From contig JBMYNJ010000002.1 of assembly GCA_049598145.1 (NCBI GenBank), positions 1-64,000 of the forward strand: 64,000 bases of DNA. The letters are read 5' to 3'. The notes beneath the pieces are model-generated. The model ran no database searches, was not told the DNA's origin, and saw nothing but the letters and a program-made list of their open reading frames with translations. A program made the translations under genes and the position numbers. Each line of letters opens with the position of its first letter. Positions within the stretch are counted from its first letter, which is position 1. The stretch comes from WTJH01 sp049598145. Lineage in GTDB: Bacteria > Bacteroidota > Bacteroidia > Flavobacteriales > Flavobacteriaceae. Shown piece after piece: positions 9,151 to 18,350 of this stretch.

Positions 9151-9384
9151 ATGTCAGACATTTCATCTCGCGTAAAAGCCATCATCGTAGACAAACTTGG
9201 AGTAGACGAAAACGAAGTAGTTGCCGATGCTAGCTTTACCAACGACCTCGGCGCTGATTCCCTAGACACTGTGGAACTTATTATGGAATTCGAAAAAGAA
9301 TTTGATATTCAAATTCCCGATGACCAAGCCGAGAACATTGCTACTGTAGGACAAGCCATTCAGTATATTGAACAAGCTAAATAA
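9151..9384 (+). CDS. acpP: Acyl carrier protein
   Basis: 77 residues, small and acidic. Ser37 in GADSLDTVELIMEFE is the 4'-phosphopantetheine attachment site. It carries growing acyl chains in type II fatty acid synthesis in the cytoplasm. The gene is followed after 9 bases by fabF, the usual order in flavobacteria, and a -7 promoter element lies 31 bases upstream. Confidence 0.98.
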   Translation: MSDISSRVKAIIVDKLGVDENEVVADASFTNDLGADSLDTVELIMEFEKEFDIQIPDDQAENIATVGQAIQYIEQAK

Positions 9385-9393
9385 GTAGGCCCC

Positions 9394-10641
9394 ATGAATC
9401 CAAGACGTGTAGTAATTACCGGATTGGGGGCCCTTACTCCTATTGGAAACACCCTCTCAGCTTTCTGGGAGGGTTTATTGTCTGGCACCTCTGGTGCTGC
9501 CCCCATTACTTATTTTGATCCCTCAAAGTTTAAAACACAATTTGCCTGTGAGGTTAAGAATTTCGATCCTCGAGATCATATGGATCGAAAAGAAGCTCGC
9601 AAACTCGATAGATTTGCCCAATTTGCAATGATCTCTACACAAGAGGCGATCGAAGACTCAGGTTTAGATCTAGACACTATAGATAAAGATAAAGCTGGGG
9701 TGATTTGGGGCTCAGGTGTTGGCGGACTGCAAACCTTTGAAGAAGAAGTTATAGAATTTGCCGCAGGCGACGGAACCCCGCGTTTCAATCCTTTCTTTAT
9801 TCCAAAACTTATTGCTGATATCGCTCCGGGAATGATTTCCATCAAGTATGGTTTTCGCGGTCCGAACTTTGCAACGGTATCGGCCTGTGCCTCTGCATCA
9901 AATGCCTTGATTGATTCCCTAAATTATATCCGATTAGGTTATGCTGATATTATGATTTCCGGAGGTTCTGAAGCCGGAGTAACCCAAGCAGGTATTGCGG
10001 GATTTAACGCTCTACACGCTCTTTCAACCCGAAATGATGATCCTCAAACAGCTTCTCGCCCTTTTGATAAAGACCGCGACGGTTTTGTTCTGGGGGAAGG
10101 CTCTGGAACATTAATACTGGAAGAATATGAACATGCCCGGGCTCGGGGAGCAAAAATTTACGCCGAAGTTGTAGGCGGAGGCCTCTCTGCCGACGCTCAT
10201 CATATTACAGCTCCCCATCCAGAGGGATTAGGGGCAAAAAAAGTAATGGAAAATTGCTTGAATGATGCCGGACTTCAGCCGCAAGATATCGATACGATCA
10301 ATATGCACGGAACATCTACCCCACTAGGTGATGTCGCTGAATCTAAAGCCATTATTGACCTCTTCGGAACTCATGCCTACAACATTAATATCAATTCTAC
10401 TAAGTCCATGACAGGCCACTTGCTTGGAGCGGCCGGAGCTGTAGAAGCTATTGCCTCTGTATTAGCGGTCAAAAATGATATGGTTCCCCCAACTATCAAC
10501 CACTTTACAGATGATGAACAGATTGATCCTCAATTGAATTTTACGTTTAATCAGCCCCAAAAAAGAACGGTAAATGCTGCCTTATCAAACACTTTTGGTT
10601 TTGGTGGTCACAACGCATGTTTGATCTTTAAGAAAATTTAA
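9394..10641 (+). CDS. fabF: 3-oxoacyl-ACP synthase II
   Basis: 415 residues, the normal length for FabF, which condenses acyl-ACP with malonyl-ACP in chain elongation. The catalytic Cys165 (VSACASASN), His305 (NMHGTSTPLGD) and His342 (KSMTGHLLGAAG) triad is intact, as is the C-terminal glycine-rich loop FGFGGHNAC. It is placed between acpP and rnc on the same strand with very short spacers, so one transcript is likely. Confidence 0.97.
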   Translation: MNPRRVVITGLGALTPIGNTLSAFWEGLLSGTSGAAPITYFDPSKFKTQFACEVKNFDPRDHMDRKEARKLDRFAQFAMISTQEAIEDSGLDLDTIDKDKAGVIWGSGVGGLQTFEEEVIEFAAGDGTPRFNPFFIPKLIADIAPGMISIKYGFRGPNFATVSACASASNALIDSLNYIRLGYADIMISGGSEAGVTQAGIAGFNALHALSTRNDDPQTASRPFDKDRDGFVLGEGSGTLILEEYEHARARGAKIYAEVVGGGLSADAHHITAPHPEGLGAKKVMENCLNDAGLQPQDIDTINMHGTSTPLGDVAESKAIIDLFGTHAYNININSTKSMTGHLLGAAGAVEAIASVLAVKNDMVPPTINHFTDDEQIDPQLNFTFNQPQKRTVNAALSNTFGFGGHNACLIFKKI

Positions 10642-10647
10642 GCACGT

Positions 10648-11397
10648 TTGAAGGTCTTCGGTTACATTCTAAAATCTCAGAAAAATAAAGATTTACCCGA
10701 ACTTGACCCTAGGCTAATTGACTTATTGGGCTTTCGCCCAAAAAACACCACTGTTTTTGTCAAATCGTTGACCCACAGCTCCTGTAATCTCAAAGATGAG
10801 AAGGGGAACCATGTGAATTATGAACGTTTAGAATTTCTAGGCGATGCATTGTTGGGAATGATCATCTCTGAGCAATTATTCGATTATTTTCCCAAAGCCA
10901 ACGAAGGCGATCTAACCAAATTGCGCTCTAAAATTGTGAGTCGGGAAAGTTTAAATCATATCGGAAAGAAATTCGAACTCTTATCCATGGCCGCTTATTC
11001 TTCGGATAAAAATCATTTTGGGGAGAATATCCATGGAAATCTTTTAGAAGCCTTGGTAGGTGCCGTTTTTGTAGACCAGGGATTTAAACAATGTAAAGCT
11101 TTTGTGCTCGATAAAATTGTAGCACTCAATATCGATTTGGATTCCCTGGATGGAGTAATCCTCAGTTATAAAGGTGCTCTGATCGAATGGGCACAAAAAA
11201 ACAAGCATCGCATCCGATTTCAAACCGAAACAGACGTGGGGCTGGATCGAGACATCAACTACTATTCCAAAATATTGTTAAATAACAAGGTAGTCGTCAA
11301 AGCTCGAGAAATCTCGAAGAAAAAAGCAGAGGAGAAAGCAGCAAGAAGAGCCGTTTATGCTCTTAAGCTGACCGTTGAAGAGTTGATCAATCCCTAA
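10648..11397 (+). CDS. rnc: Ribonuclease III
   Basis: 249 residues with the RNase III signature ERLEFLGDALLG (Glu59, Glu62, Asp66) and a second acidic cluster in GNLLEALVGAVFVDQGF. A double-stranded RNA-binding domain follows (about 170-247, ending KKKAEEKAARRAVYAL). It processes rRNA precursors and other double-stranded RNA. The start is TTG at 10648, six bases after the fabF stop; it gives an MKVFGYIL N-terminus and no ATG lies between it and the conserved domain. Sits in the acpP-fabF-rnc-pyk order common in flavobacteria. Confidence 0.94.
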   Translation: MKVFGYILKSQKNKDLPELDPRLIDLLGFRPKNTTVFVKSLTHSSCNLKDEKGNHVNYERLEFLGDALLGMIISEQLFDYFPKANEGDLTKLRSKIVSRESLNHIGKKFELLSMAAYSSDKNHFGENIHGNLLEALVGAVFVDQGFKQCKAFVLDKIVALNIDLDSLDGVILSYKGALIEWAQKNKHRIRFQTETDVGLDRDINYYSKILLNNKVVVKAREISKKKAEEKAARRAVYALKLTVEELINP

Positions 11398-11399
11398 AC

Positions 11400-11855
11400 G
11401 TGAAACTGACTCTAGAGGATTTTGAGGAAAACGAATTATTCCCTGTAGGACTCCGCAGTTCTCAAGAAGCGCATCGTTTAGCCTATTTATTGAATCACTA
11501 TCTCGCTGCAGGCTTTACTCGAAAACCTAAAGATGTTACGGGAAATGAAGGTGTCTTTTTTGAACATTTCGAATGGATAAATCCCACTAATGACACGGTT
11601 TGTCACCTAATCGCTAACCATTGCTGGATCACACCAAAACCCGCCAAAAATTCTTCTGACTTATTGGAGTTTAGCACCTCAAAAAAAGTATCTTTAGTAC
11701 CAGAATTTGAAATGTTAGATTTCTTTGTTGTGCAAGAAGATTGGGACTACCACCCGGATATTAAGCAAGCCATTCAAAGTATCCCTGAAATAGAGTTATT
11801 TCAAACGATCAGCAATGCTAAACAACGTCGTTTATTCAACTTTGTTTTAACCTAG
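11400..11855 (+). CDS. IPExxxVDY family protein, function unknown
   Basis: 151 residues. Starts with GTG two bases after the rnc stop. It contains VPEFEMLDF at residues 100-108, a conservative variant of the IPExxxVDY motif that names this Bacteroidota family, and an early SSQEAHRLAYLLN helix. I recall this family sitting between rnc and pyk in flavobacteria, which matches here. No signal peptide, membrane segment or catalytic motif is visible. Function is unknown; the position between RNase III and pyruvate kinase does not explain it. Confidence 0.8.
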   Translation: MKLTLEDFEENELFPVGLRSSQEAHRLAYLLNHYLAAGFTRKPKDVTGNEGVFFEHFEWINPTNDTVCHLIANHCWITPKPAKNSSDLLEFSTSKKVSLVPEFEMLDFFVVQEDWDYHPDIKQAIQSIPEIELFQTISNAKQRRLFNFVLT

Positions 11856-11902
11856 TGAACACCCCCCTGCTTTGAGCACCTAAAGGAACCGATTAAGAAA
11901 CC

Positions 11903-13330
11903 ATGAAAAACAGAAAGAAAACTAAAATTGTCGCCACCTTAGGGCCTGCTTGTTCCTCAAGTGATGTAATTGAAAAAATGATGCTCCAAGGGGTTGATGT
12001 ATTTCGGATCAACTTTTCTCACGCCAATTACGAAGACGTTGCCGAACGAATGAAAATAATCCGCGAACTCAATATTAAACTAAACTTTCACACCTCCATT
12101 TTGGCCGATCTTCAGGGGCCTAAACTTCGCGTGGGAGAAATGGAAGAAGGGACCGTTGTTTCCCCAGGAGACCAAGTAACCTTTTTTACGACAAGTCCCT
12201 TTGTGGGCAATGCTCAAAAGGCCTATATGAACTATCAAAATTTTCCCAAAGATGTACAGCCTGGAGAACAAATATTATTAGATGACGGAAAATTAATTTT
12301 TGAGGTGGTTTCCACCGATGGAGCTACTGAAGTAGTGACCCAGGTGATTCAAGGGGGTGCGTTCAAATCCAAAAAAGGTGTAAACCTCCCCAATACCAAT
12401 ATTTCTTTACCTGCCTTAACAGAAAAAGACATCAAAGATGCTGAATTTGCGATCGGTCAGGGAGTCGATTGGATCGCCCTCTCTTTCGTTAGAAACGCAG
12501 AAGATGTGCTTCAATTAAAAGAATTGATTGAGCAACACAGCGATGAAAAAATTCCGATTATCTCCAAGATTGAAAAGCCGGAAGCTTTAGAAAACATAGA
12601 TAAAATTATTGCTTATAGTGATGGATTAATGGTCGCTCGTGGAGACCTCGGAGTTGAAATTCCAGCAGCAGAAGTTCCCCTGCATCAAAAGGAACTGGTC
12701 CACTTAGCCAAAAAAGCCCGAATTCCAGTGATTATTGCTACCCAAATGATGGAAACCATGATCGATAGCCTTACCCCAACCCGTGCCGAAGTAAACGACG
12801 TGGCTAACTCTGTGATGGATGGGGCCGATGCGGTGATGCTTTCGGGGGAAACTTCGGTCGGGCAATATCCCATTCAGGTGATTGAAACCATGAGTAACAT
12901 CCTCAAGAGTGTAGAGGAGTCTGTACTGATTCAGGTACCCCAATCTCCTCCAACAATTCGCACGAATCGATTTGTAACGAAATCGGTATGTTACCACGCT
13001 GCTCATATAGCAAACGATATTAAAGCTCAAGCCATTAGCACCTTAACGAACAGTGGATACACGGCCTTTCAAATTTCAGCATGGAGACCTTCTGCTCATG
13101 TTTTGGTCTTTACTTCCAATAGAAGAATTCTCACCCAGTTGAATTTGCTCTGGGGCGTTAAAGCTTTTTATTACGATAATTTGGCCAGTACCGATAAGAC
13201 GGTAGAAGAAGTCAATCAAATGGCCCAAGACAAAGGTTTTGTGGAAACCGGTGACATGATCGTAAATCTTGCAGCCATGCCTATTAAGAAAAAGGGTATG
13301 GTTAATACACTGCGTGTTTCCGTCATTTAA
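11903..13330 (+). CDS. pyk: Pyruvate kinase
   Basis: 475 residues, complete. Catalyses phosphoenolpyruvate + ADP to pyruvate + ATP, the last step of glycolysis. Visible family motifs are KIVATLGPAC at the N-terminus, FRINFSHANYED, the active-site strand IISKIEKPEALENID with its lysine, GLMVARGDLGVEIP, and DGADAVMLSGETSVGQYP. The C-terminal domain is normal length. Its TAA overlaps the stop codon of convergent dinB within the tetranucleotide TTAA. Confidence 0.97.
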   Translation: MKNRKKTKIVATLGPACSSSDVIEKMMLQGVDVFRINFSHANYEDVAERMKIIRELNIKLNFHTSILADLQGPKLRVGEMEEGTVVSPGDQVTFFTTSPFVGNAQKAYMNYQNFPKDVQPGEQILLDDGKLIFEVVSTDGATEVVTQVIQGGAFKSKKGVNLPNTNISLPALTEKDIKDAEFAIGQGVDWIALSFVRNAEDVLQLKELIEQHSDEKIPIISKIEKPEALENIDKIIAYSDGLMVARGDLGVEIPAAEVPLHQKELVHLAKKARIPVIIATQMMETMIDSLTPTRAEVNDVANSVMDGADAVMLSGETSVGQYPIQVIETMSNILKSVEESVLIQVPQSPPTIRTNRFVTKSVCYHAAHIANDIKAQAISTLTNSGYTAFQISAWRPSAHVLVFTSNRRILTQLNLLWGVKAFYYDNLASTDKTVEEVNQMAQDKGFVETGDMIVNLAAMPIKKKGMVNTLRVSVI

Positions 13331-14439
13331 AACGGAAACTGAAGCTGCGCCGAAGCCAATTCATCGCTCAGCTTCATGGTTGGTTCTTTTTTTTGAGATT
13401 TAAAGTTGGATAAACTTATGCCAATTAGTCGAACTGAGTCCTTGAGTTTTTCTTGATACAACAAGTCTAAAGCTTGTTCGGCAATTAATGAGGAATCTGA
13501 GATGTAAAAAGGGAGTGTACGGCTCCGCGTCTGAACACTAAAATCACTGTACTTTAATTTCAGAGTTACCGTTTTAGCCGCCTGAGGACTGCGATTTAAT
13601 CGCTTCATTAAACTCTCTAAAACTTCCTGAAGCTTTTCTTCAAGGTATACCGTACTACTCAAATTCTTTTCAAAAGTTCGTTCAGCACCGACCGACTTGG
13701 GAACTCGTTGAGTTTTCACAGGGCTGTTGTGAATGCCCCGAACCGCATTGTAGAAATAAGCTCCTGATTTACCAAAGTGTTCTGTGAGAAAAGTTTCCGT
13801 GTGCTTTTTTAAATCGGCGCCTGTAAAGATTCCCAACTGATACATTTTTTCTCGGGTCTTGGCTCCCACCCCATAAAATCGTTTGATTTCTAACGCTTCA
13901 AGAAAGGGAATCACTTCATTGGGAGCAACGGTTTTTTGGCCATTGGGTTTATGCACATCTGAGGCCACTTTAGCGATAAACTTATTGATTGAAATTCCGG
14001 CAGAAGCCGTTAATCCCATGTCTTCAAAAATCCGTTTACGTATTTCCTTAGCCATTAAAGTGGCCGAGGGAAATCCTTTTTTGTTTTCCGTCACGTCTAA
14101 ATAAGCTTCATCAAGAGAAAGCGGTTCAACTAAATCGGTATATTCAAAAAAGATGTTTCTGATGTGTTCAGTGATCTCCTTATATCGGTCGAAATCGTGG
14201 CGGACAAAAATTAAATCCGGGCACAGTCTCTTAGCCAAAGTACCCCCCATAGCACTTCGTACTCCAAATTTACGGGCTTCATAACTGGCTGCTGCCACTA
14301 CACCTCTTTCACTCCCACCCCCTACAGCAATCGGTTTTCCTCGAAGCTCGGGAAAGTCCAGCTGGGCAACGGAAGCGAAATAAGCATCCATATCGATATG
14401 AATAATTTTTCGGCCGATATCAAAATCATAAGTTGTCAT
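13327..14439 (-). CDS. dinB: DNA polymerase IV (Y family)
   Basis: 370 residues. An error-prone translesion polymerase. The palm motifs are IIHIDMDAYFASVAQ and SLDEAYLDVTE with the metal-binding Asp/Glu residues, plus VAAASYEARKFGVRS and the thumb region GVGAKTREKMYQLGI. The C-terminal little-finger domain is present, and the protein ends in QLQFPF, which resembles a beta-clamp-binding tail (QLxLF-like), although that is an inference. The gene converges on pyk with a 4-base stop overlap and is divergent from the CYTH gene. Confidence 0.96.
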   Translation of the reverse strand: MTTYDFDIGRKIIHIDMDAYFASVAQLDFPELRGKPIAVGGGSERGVVAAASYEARKFGVRSAMGGTLAKRLCPDLIFVRHDFDRYKEITEHIRNIFFEYTDLVEPLSLDEAYLDVTENKKGFPSATLMAKEIRKRIFEDMGLTASAGISINKFIAKVASDVHKPNGQKTVAPNEVIPFLEALEIKRFYGVGAKTREKMYQLGIFTGADLKKHTETFLTEHFGKSGAYFYNAVRGIHNSPVKTQRVPKSVGAERTFEKNLSSTVYLEEKLQEVLESLMKRLNRSPQAAKTVTLKLKYSDFSVQTRSRTLPFYISDSSLIAEQALDLLYQEKLKDSVRLIGISLSNFKSQKKEPTMKLSDELASAQLQFPF

Positions 14440-14522
14440 GGCAATGCTTTCCCACTGAAATCGGTTGAAATGTACAAAATGCTTAACTTGAAAACACTAA
14501 AAGAAATGCGATTATGGGGAAT

Positions 14523-14969
14523 ATGAATATCGAAATCGAACGTAAATTTTTGGTTCAATCCGATCTATTCAAAGGCGATGCACATAAAAAAACTCGAATG
14601 CAACAAGGGTATTTAAGTAAAGACCCCGGGCGGACGGTCCGCATTCGGATCGCTGAAAATCAGGCATTTATTACAATAAAGGGCCCTTCCAGTGCCGATG
14701 GTAAAGAACGTTTGGAATGGGAAAAATCCATCCCTTTGCACGATGCCAAAGCGCTTATGGATCTTTGCTTACCCGACCCGCTGACTAAGACCCGTTATCT
14801 GGTTAATCATCAAGGGTTTCTTTTTGAAGTGGACGAATTTCACGGCAAACATCAGGGACTTATAGTGGCTGAAATTGAACTTAAAAATGCAGATCAAAAT
14901 TTTGCAAAACCCGCTTGGCTGGGTGAAGAAGTCACCGGAAACCCAGCCTACTACAATGCGCAAATGTGA
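14523..14969 (+). CDS. CYTH domain protein (triphosphate tunnel metalloenzyme type)
   Basis: 148 residues from the ATG at 14523; an ATG three codons earlier is possible, but the later one puts the family's N-terminal EIERKFLV (ExExK signature) at the very start. Alternating charged strands (RTVRIRIAENQAFITIKG, RLEWEKSIP, FEVDEFHG, VAEIELK) are typical of the CYTH tunnel fold that binds triphosphate and metal. Bacterial members hydrolyse tripolyphosphate or make cAMP; the activity here is not known. It ends 2 bases before the convergent next gene. Confidence 0.88.
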   Translation: MNIEIERKFLVQSDLFKGDAHKKTRMQQGYLSKDPGRTVRIRIAENQAFITIKGPSSADGKERLEWEKSIPLHDAKALMDLCLPDPLTKTRYLVNHQGFLFEVDEFHGKHQGLIVAEIELKNADQNFAKPAWLGEEVTGNPAYYNAQM

Positions 14970-14971
14970 GA

Positions 14972-15286
14972 TTAACGTACAAAAGAATAGGTACGCTTAA
15001 TTTCACATACTTCAAGGGTATAGTCTAAATAGGCTTCTTTTTTTCCATAAGCCTGGGCCTTTAAATGCAAGGGGTGCTTTTGCCAAGCCCGGACGGCGTC
15101 TAAACTTTCCCAATAACTCAAAGTGACTCCCTGTCCATTTTCATTTCGAAAACTGCGATGAGACACATAGCCTTCTTGGTGGATCACCAAAGCTTCCATT
15201 TGTGCCCCCCATTGCGAATATTCTTGAGCATTTGGGTTTAATTTACTCGTGAAAATCACCACAAAACGGGCATTATTCATCTGCAT
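14972..15286 (-). CDS. Antibiotic biosynthesis monooxygenase (ABM)-fold protein
   Basis: About 104 residues from ATG 15286; a second ATG at 15280 (MNNARF) is equally plausible and would overlap the asparaginase stop as ATGAATAA. The pattern FVVIFTSKL near the start, HQEGYVSHRSFRNENG in the middle and SYWESLDAVRAWQKHPLHLKA is typical of small dimeric alpha/beta ABM proteins, which include heme-degrading and quinol monooxygenases. No residues identify a specific substrate. It is translationally coupled to the asparaginase gene upstream. Confidence 0.8.
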   Translation of the reverse strand: MQMNNARFVVIFTSKLNPNAQEYSQWGAQMEALVIHQEGYVSHRSFRNENGQGVTLSYWESLDAVRAWQKHPLHLKAQAYGKKEAYLDYTLEVCEIKRTYSFVR

Positions 15287-16301
15287 AAATTTTGACTTGA
15301 AGTTGCCCATTCACATCAATGGCTGCCCGATACATCCCTGGAGTATTCATTTCCATGACAATATTCCCCTGAGCATCCAAACCAATCACTCCTCCATCGC
15401 CCCCCATAGGAGCTACTTTTTTATGAATCGTATTCCAAGCTGCCGAGGCAAGCGAATGCCCGGCATAATTCATTTGTGCAGCAATATCATAAGCCACGAC
15501 ATTACGGATAAAGTATTCGCCCCAACCCGTAGCAGAAATTCCACAGGTTTTATTGTCCGCGTAAGTCCCTGCCCCAATGATGGGAGCATCTCCTATGCGA
15601 TTCCAGAGCTTATTCGTCATTCCTCCTGTGGAGGTGCCGGCTGCTATATTTCCGTCTCGATCCAAGGCTACACAACCTACCGTTCCGTAGCGTTGGTTTT
15701 TAAAATAAAGTTCGTCTGCTTCTATATGAGAAACTTTTTGGGCTTGTCTGGCCTGAACCCGCTCCAAAGCTTTTTTGCGTGCTTCTGTGATAAAATATTT
15801 TTGTTCCACACGGGTGAGGCCTTGGGCCATTGCAAAGGAATCGGCTCCTGCTCCAGCCAACATCACATGGGGAGAAGCTTCCATCACCGCAATCGCCGCT
15901 TGTATGGGATTGCGTATATGGCGAACCCCGGCGACTGCCCCAGCCTGTTTATCTTTTCCTTCCATAAATGATGCATCCAATTCCACTTGCCCTAAAGCAT
16001 TAAGAACAGCCCCCTTTCCCGCATTAAATAGCGGAGAGTCTTCCATCACCTGAATACTAGCTGCAACAGCCTCCTGACTGCTTTTCCCTGCCATTAAATG
16101 GATATAACCCGCCTGAACTGCTTTTTCTAAAGTCGCTTTAATAGCCGCTTCTTTTTCAGCAGTCATGTGTTTTCTCAAAATCGTCCCGGCACCGCCATGA
16201 ATCACAATAGCAATAGGCTGGTCCTTTGAGGTTTGGGCCAGAGTGAATAGAGATCCGCACCACAAGGCTAAGCACACCGAGAGAAATTGTATTGTTTTCA
16301 C
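15273..16301 (-). CDS. Isoaspartyl peptidase / plant-type L-asparaginase, exported
   Basis: About 342 residues starting at GTG 16301, which yields a clean signal peptide (MKTIQFLSVCLALWCG, cleavage near LAQ). A longer frame starts at 16355 but adds a hydrophilic tail before the signal peptide. It has IVIHGGAG at the mature N-terminus and the autocleavage/nucleophile Thr in RYGTVGCVALD, followed by AAGTSTGGMTNK and GAGTYAD. The family hydrolyses isoaspartyl dipeptides and asparagine after self-cleavage. The signal peptide suggests the periplasm. Its end overlaps the ABM-fold gene. Confidence 0.92.
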   Translation of the reverse strand: MKTIQFLSVCLALWCGSLFTLAQTSKDQPIAIVIHGGAGTILRKHMTAEKEAAIKATLEKAVQAGYIHLMAGKSSQEAVAASIQVMEDSPLFNAGKGAVLNALGQVELDASFMEGKDKQAGAVAGVRHIRNPIQAAIAVMEASPHVMLAGAGADSFAMAQGLTRVEQKYFITEARKKALERVQARQAQKVSHIEADELYFKNQRYGTVGCVALDRDGNIAAGTSTGGMTNKLWNRIGDAPIIGAGTYADNKTCGISATGWGEYFIRNVVAYDIAAQMNYAGHSLASAAWNTIHKKVAPMGGDGGVIGLDAQGNIVMEMNTPGMYRAAIDVNGQLQVKIYADE

Positions 16302-16359
16302 TCCCTGAAGGTAAAAATTTCCGGAGAAAGATTTACTTTTAAAGTTCAAGAACACATTT

Positions 16360-17901
16360 ATGGATCAGCAAAAAGTACACCACATTTTAAGTGCCTTAGG
16401 CATTGAAGAACAAGCTTTGGGCTGTTCGACAGGAAATCATTGGTTTGGCTCTGGAGATCAAATAAGCTCAAGCTCTCCTATCGACGGATCAGAATTGGGA
16501 AGTGTCGTTTGCGGTTCGGTAGAAGACTATGAATATTTGCAAGATTCCATGGAAATTGCTTTTGAAAAGTTTCGGAAAGTTCCTGCACCCAAACGCGGGG
16601 AGTTGGTGCGTCAGTTTGGAGATAAACTCCGTTTGCATAAAGAAGCTCTGGGTCAATTGGTTTCCATCGAAATGGGAAAATCCCTCCAAGAAGGATTAGG
16701 TGAGGTGCAAGAAATGATTGATATCTGTGATTTCGCTACCGGACTTTCTCGACAATTGCATGGGTTTACTATGCATTCCGAACGGCCAAACCATCGCATG
16801 TATGAGCAATACCATCCTTTGGGAGTCGTCGGAGTGATCTCTGCATTTAATTTTCCCGTGGCCGTCTGGAGTTGGAATGTAGCCATTGCCTGGGTGTGTG
16901 GTAACGTCACCTTATGGAAACCTAGTGAAAAGGCTCCTCTTTGTAGTATTGCCTGTCAAAAACTAATCGGGGAGGTGCTCCAAGAAAACCAAATGCCTGA
17001 AGGAATTTCCTGTTTGATAAACGGGGGGGCTGAAGTGGGTCGTTGGATGGCTGAAGATCGGCGGATCCCCTTACTCTCTGCTACGGGATCTACCGCCATG
17101 GGAAAATCAGTTGCTGCAACCGTAGGGGCTCGGCTGGGAAAAACCCTTTTGGAATTGGGCGGAAACAATGCTTTAATTGTCTCGGAACACGCTTCCCTGG
17201 ATATCGCCATTCGAGCGGCCGTATTTGGTGCTGTGGGAACCTGTGGACAACGATGTACCAGTACTCGAAGACTCATCGTCCATGAAAAACACTATGCAGA
17301 AATTGTTTCCAGGCTGCAAAAAACCTATGCTCAATTAAACATTGGAAATCCTCTGAACGAAGAAAATCATGTAGGCCCATTGATTGATTTAGATGCCGTA
17401 AATCAATATTCAGAGGCGCTGCTGGCAATTGAAGCGCACGGAGCCGAATGGATCGTTCCCGGGGGGGTACTTGAGGGGAAGGGTTATGAAAGCGGATGTT
17501 ATGTAAAACCTGCCATAGGCGCTGTAGCTCCCGATCATCCGATGGTTCAACAGGAAACTTTTGTCCCCATACTTTATTTAATTGCTTACCAAGGAAATAT
17601 TGAAGAAGCAATTGCGATTCAAAATGGTGTCGTCCAAGGATTGTCTTCGGCCCTTATGAGTCAAAATTTACAAGAAACCGAACGATTCCTTTCGCATCAA
17701 GGCAGTGATTGTGGAATCGCTAATATAAATATTGGAACTTCTGGTGCTGAAATTGGAGGTGCTTTTGGAGGGGAAAAGGAAACCGGTGGGGGGCGTGAAA
17801 GCGGTTCCGACGCCTGGAAAGCTTATATGAGACGCCAGACCAATACCATTAACTTTTCAAACGATCTGCCTCTAGCACAAGGCATCGAATTTGACTTTTA
17901 A
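16360..17901 (+). CDS. Aldehyde dehydrogenase, ALDH7 (aminoadipate-semialdehyde) type
   Basis: 513 residues. The catalytic Cys299 is in GTCGQRCTSTRRL and the general base Glu in LLELGGNNALIV. The Cys context and the C-terminal region (EIGGAFGGEKETGGGRESGSDAWKAY in two parts around 465-495) resemble ALDH7 enzymes that oxidise alpha-aminoadipic semialdehyde (piperideine-6-carboxylate) in lysine catabolism. Other semialdehydes cannot be excluded. It is divergent from the asparaginase gene with a 58-base gap and is followed by a small membrane protein gene. Confidence 0.88.
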   Translation: MDQQKVHHILSALGIEEQALGCSTGNHWFGSGDQISSSSPIDGSELGSVVCGSVEDYEYLQDSMEIAFEKFRKVPAPKRGELVRQFGDKLRLHKEALGQLVSIEMGKSLQEGLGEVQEMIDICDFATGLSRQLHGFTMHSERPNHRMYEQYHPLGVVGVISAFNFPVAVWSWNVAIAWVCGNVTLWKPSEKAPLCSIACQKLIGEVLQENQMPEGISCLINGGAEVGRWMAEDRRIPLLSATGSTAMGKSVAATVGARLGKTLLELGGNNALIVSEHASLDIAIRAAVFGAVGTCGQRCTSTRRLIVHEKHYAEIVSRLQKTYAQLNIGNPLNEENHVGPLIDLDAVNQYSEALLAIEAHGAEWIVPGGVLEGKGYESGCYVKPAIGAVAPDHPMVQQETFVPILYLIAYQGNIEEAIAIQNGVVQGLSSALMSQNLQETERFLSHQGSDCGIANINIGTSGAEIGGAFGGEKETGGGRESGSDAWKAYMRRQTNTINFSNDLPLAQGIEFDF

Positions 17902-17912
17902 ACTTTAAAACT

Positions 17913-18350
17913 ATGTATGCAATTCTGAAAACTGTTCATTCCTATTGGGCGTATATTGTCCTAATCATTTTAACGCTGGCGACTCTTAGAGCTTTGGTCG
18001 GATTTTTGCTTAAAAAAAACTTTGAAACCTCTGATTTTAGAGCCGCTTTGTTCGGGTTAATTGTTTCTCACATTCAGTTGCTGATCGGGATTATTTTATA
18101 TTTTGTCTCCCCCTGGTTCGACAGTTGGAATCAAGGCATGGGAGCTGTAATGAAAGACGCTCAAACCCGCCTGTATTTAGTGGAACACCCCACCATTAAC
18201 ATCTTAGCCATAGTATTTATCACTTTGGGTTGGTCGCTCCACAAAAAGGTTGAAGAGGATTCAAAAAAGTTTTTCAGAATCGGAACCTTTTACACCATTG
18301 GATTTGTCTTGTTGTTGAGTAGAATTCCTTGGAGCAGCTGGTTGGGTTAA
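17913..18350 (+). CDS. Four-helix membrane protein, flavobacterial family of unknown function
   Basis: 145 residues with four predicted membrane helices (near residues 12-32, 45-66, 97-113 and 125-140) separated by short charged loops. A conserved-looking SHIQLLIGIILYFVSPW lies in helix two and an EHPTINILAIVFITLGW stretch in helix three. Homologues are often labelled 'cytochrome B' in databases, but I see no firm heme-ligand pattern beyond isolated His residues, so I do not adopt that. It follows the ALDH gene by 11 bases and overlaps the pheS stop by 4 bases. Confidence 0.75.
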   Translation: MYAILKTVHSYWAYIVLIILTLATLRALVGFLLKKNFETSDFRAALFGLIVSHIQLLIGIILYFVSPWFDSWNQGMGAVMKDAQTRLYLVEHPTINILAIVFITLGWSLHKKVEEDSKKFFRIGTFYTIGFVLLLSRIPWSSWLG